Of a stretch of 64,000 nt of DNA, positions 63,339-64,000 are shown piece after piece; the stretch's first letter is position 1, and every line of letters starts with the position of its first letter. The stretch is from Pyropia yezoensis (lineage: Eukaryota > Rhodophyta > Bangiophyceae > Bangiales > Bangiaceae). The notes beneath the pieces were generated by a model that was not told the origin of the DNA, did not search any database, and saw only the letters and a program-made list of their open reading frames with translations. The position numbers and the translations under genes are program-made. The DNA is taken from the NCBI GenBank assembly GCA_009829735.1, contig CM020618.1, positions 15,172,568 to 15,236,567 of the forward strand. The letters are read 5' to 3'.

Positions 63339-63556
63339 TTAGTCATGGACCATCAAAAGCGCTACTCATTTTGTTGCTAATTTTAATTCGTCTTCATGCT
63401 GCTTCACGGCAGATAGTAAGCCAGATGTCCGCTTTCGGGCCGTTTTAAGCAAAAAACATTAACTGGCTCACATGAATAATCTATCTTGAAATGCATACTG
63501 ATTCATATCTAAATATGGATATCGCTTTCAGTCAGACTTTCTCATTTCCAGCGTTA
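63339..63556. other. spacer between two mobile elements
   Basis: AT-richer DNA without open frames of note lies between the inverted-repeat element and the second MITE copy. Confidence 0.5.
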
Positions 63557-63675
63557 TTGTGCGTTCCGTAAAAAGTGGACGTGCACAGGTCGTGCAGTGT
63601 GGGTTTGATTGGTCCAGTGGCCGATATTTGACATGATCACGACACGTGCACGTCCACTTTTTACGGGACGCACTA
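63557..63675 (-). mobile_element. 119-bp MITE, copy 2
   Basis: Same length as copy 1 and in the opposite orientation, with about six differences over 119 bases. It is flanked by TA (63555-63556 and 63676-63677). The inner part GGCCACTGGACCAATCAAAC is conserved between the copies. Confidence 0.9.
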
Positions 63676-64000
63676 TAGCTTGCGTGCAATAGAGGGGTTT
63701 TGCGGGAACGTTTTTCGCTATTTGGTGGGTATTTCGTGGGTAGAGGGGCTACTTCACTTACAGTAGAGCGTCGCGGACAGAAACACGGTACGTACGCGTG
63801 GTTAATTGGGGTTAGATACCCACGAATCCGTGGGAACGTGTTCCTTCCACCTGAAGGGACCAGCGGCACGATTTCCTGAGCTGAACACGGCGACGGCGCG
63901 TGTCTTCGCCCCGCTGGTGCATCGTTTTGCATCTTGTTGGTGTCGACGATGGAACAGAATAATGCTTGTGACCGTGACGTCAGGACGCAGGAGCCTGCTG
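63676..64000. other. window end, no recognised gene
   Basis: I see nothing beyond short open frames. Confidence 0.4.

Overview
This window looks like nuclear DNA of a GC-rich eukaryotic alga, most likely a bangiophyte red alga of the Porphyra/Pyropia kind. The evidence is: genes with zero or one short GT-AG intron; a nuclear sigma-70 factor with a transit-like leader, which implies a plastid; an ACL5-type aminopropyltransferase; eukaryotic NPL4, a PTAR1-like protein and a scramblase; chromovirus, pogo/Tigger and TNP2-type transposons; very long G and C homopolymers; and tRNA genes broken by tiny introns at non-canonical places, a trait described for the red alga Cyanidioschyzon. The species is an inference; no marker here is decisive.

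Layout. 1-2,300 is minisatellite DNA (a 24-bp array that encodes an eight-residue repeat, then a 159-bp higher-order array of hairpin units). 2,863-9,103 holds a GT4 glycosyltransferase, a mitochondrial scramblase-like gene and, convergent to it, an ACL5-like spermidine/thermospermine synthase with one intron. 9,104-13,144 is gene-poor, with one small exon candidate. 13,145-23,481 holds a large coiled-coil protein, a serine-rich protein, a disrupted tRNA-Gln and a ferric-reductase-like membrane protein. 23,482-26,484 is low-complexity G/C-tract DNA.

The middle is a transposon cluster: a pogo/Tigger element with both ends and TA duplications (26,485-30,271, transposase broken), a decayed TNP2/CACTA transposase (33,008-35,738), a candidate two-exon gene (36,990-38,168) and, abutting it, a Ty3/gypsy chromovirus on the minus strand (38,173 to the gap at 45,649-46,148) with an intact pol and a long antisense ORF between pol and the presumed 3' LTR.

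The right part returns to host genes: tRNA-Gln with two ectopic introns, a PTAR1-like gene, NPL4, tRNA-Ser with a D-arm insertion, a plastid sigma factor with a glycine-rich insertion, a HAD phosphatase with one intron, and a GAC-repeat ORF. The last 5 kb carries two 119-bp TA-flanked MITE copies and an inverted-repeat element with remnants of an IS630/Tc1-like transposase.

The genes do not form a pathway. The most notable biology is the group of three tRNA genes, all disrupted in the D arm and two also in the T loop, with identical exons but divergent introns in the two tRNA-Gln copies. Several coding frames are broken exactly at G homopolymers, so some frameshifts here probably reflect homopolymer miscalls rather than dead genes.
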